From Thermoplasmata archaeon (GTDB taxonomy: Archaea > Thermoplasmatota > Thermoplasmata > Thermoplasmatales > Thermoplasmataceae), in assembly GCA_021792045.1 (NCBI GenBank), contig JAJYVJ010000038.1, positions 1 to 13,858 of the forward strand: a DNA stretch of 13,858 bases, given 5' to 3'. How positions within the stretch are numbered: the first letter of the stretch is position 1; each line of letters starts with the position of its first letter. The notes under the pieces are model-generated. The model was not told the origin of the DNA. It was given only the letters and a program-made list of their open reading frames with translations, and made no database searches. The position numbers and the translations under genes are program-made. Below, one piece after another: positions 13,761-13,858 of the stretch.

Positions 13761-13858
13761 GTTAATAAATTATCGAGCTTTCAATCGATTCCTTACGAAC
13801 AAACAAATTTTGAGAGCATCATCTTATCTTTATTCTATACACATTATATATAATTTGT
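13761..13858. other. A/T-rich intergenic end of window
   Basis: No ORF is visible. The perfect palindrome ATTATATATAAT (13843-13854) may be a TATA element for a plus-strand gene starting just past the right edge, divergent from the GntR gene. Confidence 0.35.

Noticed and set aside
1..13858. tRNA genes, CRISPR arrays, insertion sequences
   Set aside because: No TPsiC-like GGTTCRAATC block with a paired acceptor stem, no regularly spaced direct repeats, and no intact transposase were seen on reading both strands.

Overview
The window looks like chromosomal DNA of an archaeon, most likely a wall-less acidophile of the Thermoplasmata type. Several start codons (about 1011 minus, 3810 plus, 6425 plus, 9738 plus) have an A/T-rich TATA-like box centred 24-27 bases upstream. 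That is the layout of archaeal leaderless transcripts. GTG and TTG starts occur. The thioredoxin reductase lacks the usual NADPH signature, and a surface protein is packed with N-glycosylation sequons. The taxonomic assignment is inference; no rRNA or tRNA gene is present to confirm it.

Left part (1-2033, minus strand): an FAD-dependent amine/amino-acid-type oxidoreductase cut off by the window's left edge, preceded by a cysteine-synthase-family PLP enzyme. A 48-base divergent promoter region separates these from a plus-strand amylo-alpha-1,6-glucosidase-like glycosidase (2082-3341). The 468 bases that follow (3342-3809) hold no intact gene, but 3482-3720 reads like the wreck of a small protein gene broken by frameshifts.

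Centre (3810-8764, plus strand): a thioredoxin / thioredoxin-reductase pair, probably one operon. Next is a GT-A-like glycosyltransferase-family protein whose DxD motif appears degenerate, then a 779-residue predicted surface protein. That protein has a signal/anchor segment, a beta-helix-like region, two related Ig-like repeats, one C-terminal membrane segment and a small cytoplasmic CxxC/CxxC zinc-ribbon tail.

Right part (8906-12991, plus strand): an MTH1187-type thiamine-binding-family protein 10 bases upstream of a HAD-IIIA (GmhB/histidinol-phosphatase-type) phosphatase, a 14-helix DHA2-type MFS exporter, and a MOP-superfamily flippase of the Wzx kind. A convergent minus-strand GntR/FCD regulator (13054-13722) closes the window; it has a palindrome at its own predicted transcription start that may be an autoregulatory operator.

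A loose theme is the cell envelope and sugars: glycosidase, glycosyltransferase-like protein, sequon-dense surface protein, sugar-phosphate-type phosphatase and lipid-linked-glycan-type flippase. The other theme is thiol redox: cysteine synthase, thioredoxin and reductase. I see no CRISPR array, IS element, tRNA or defence cassette.
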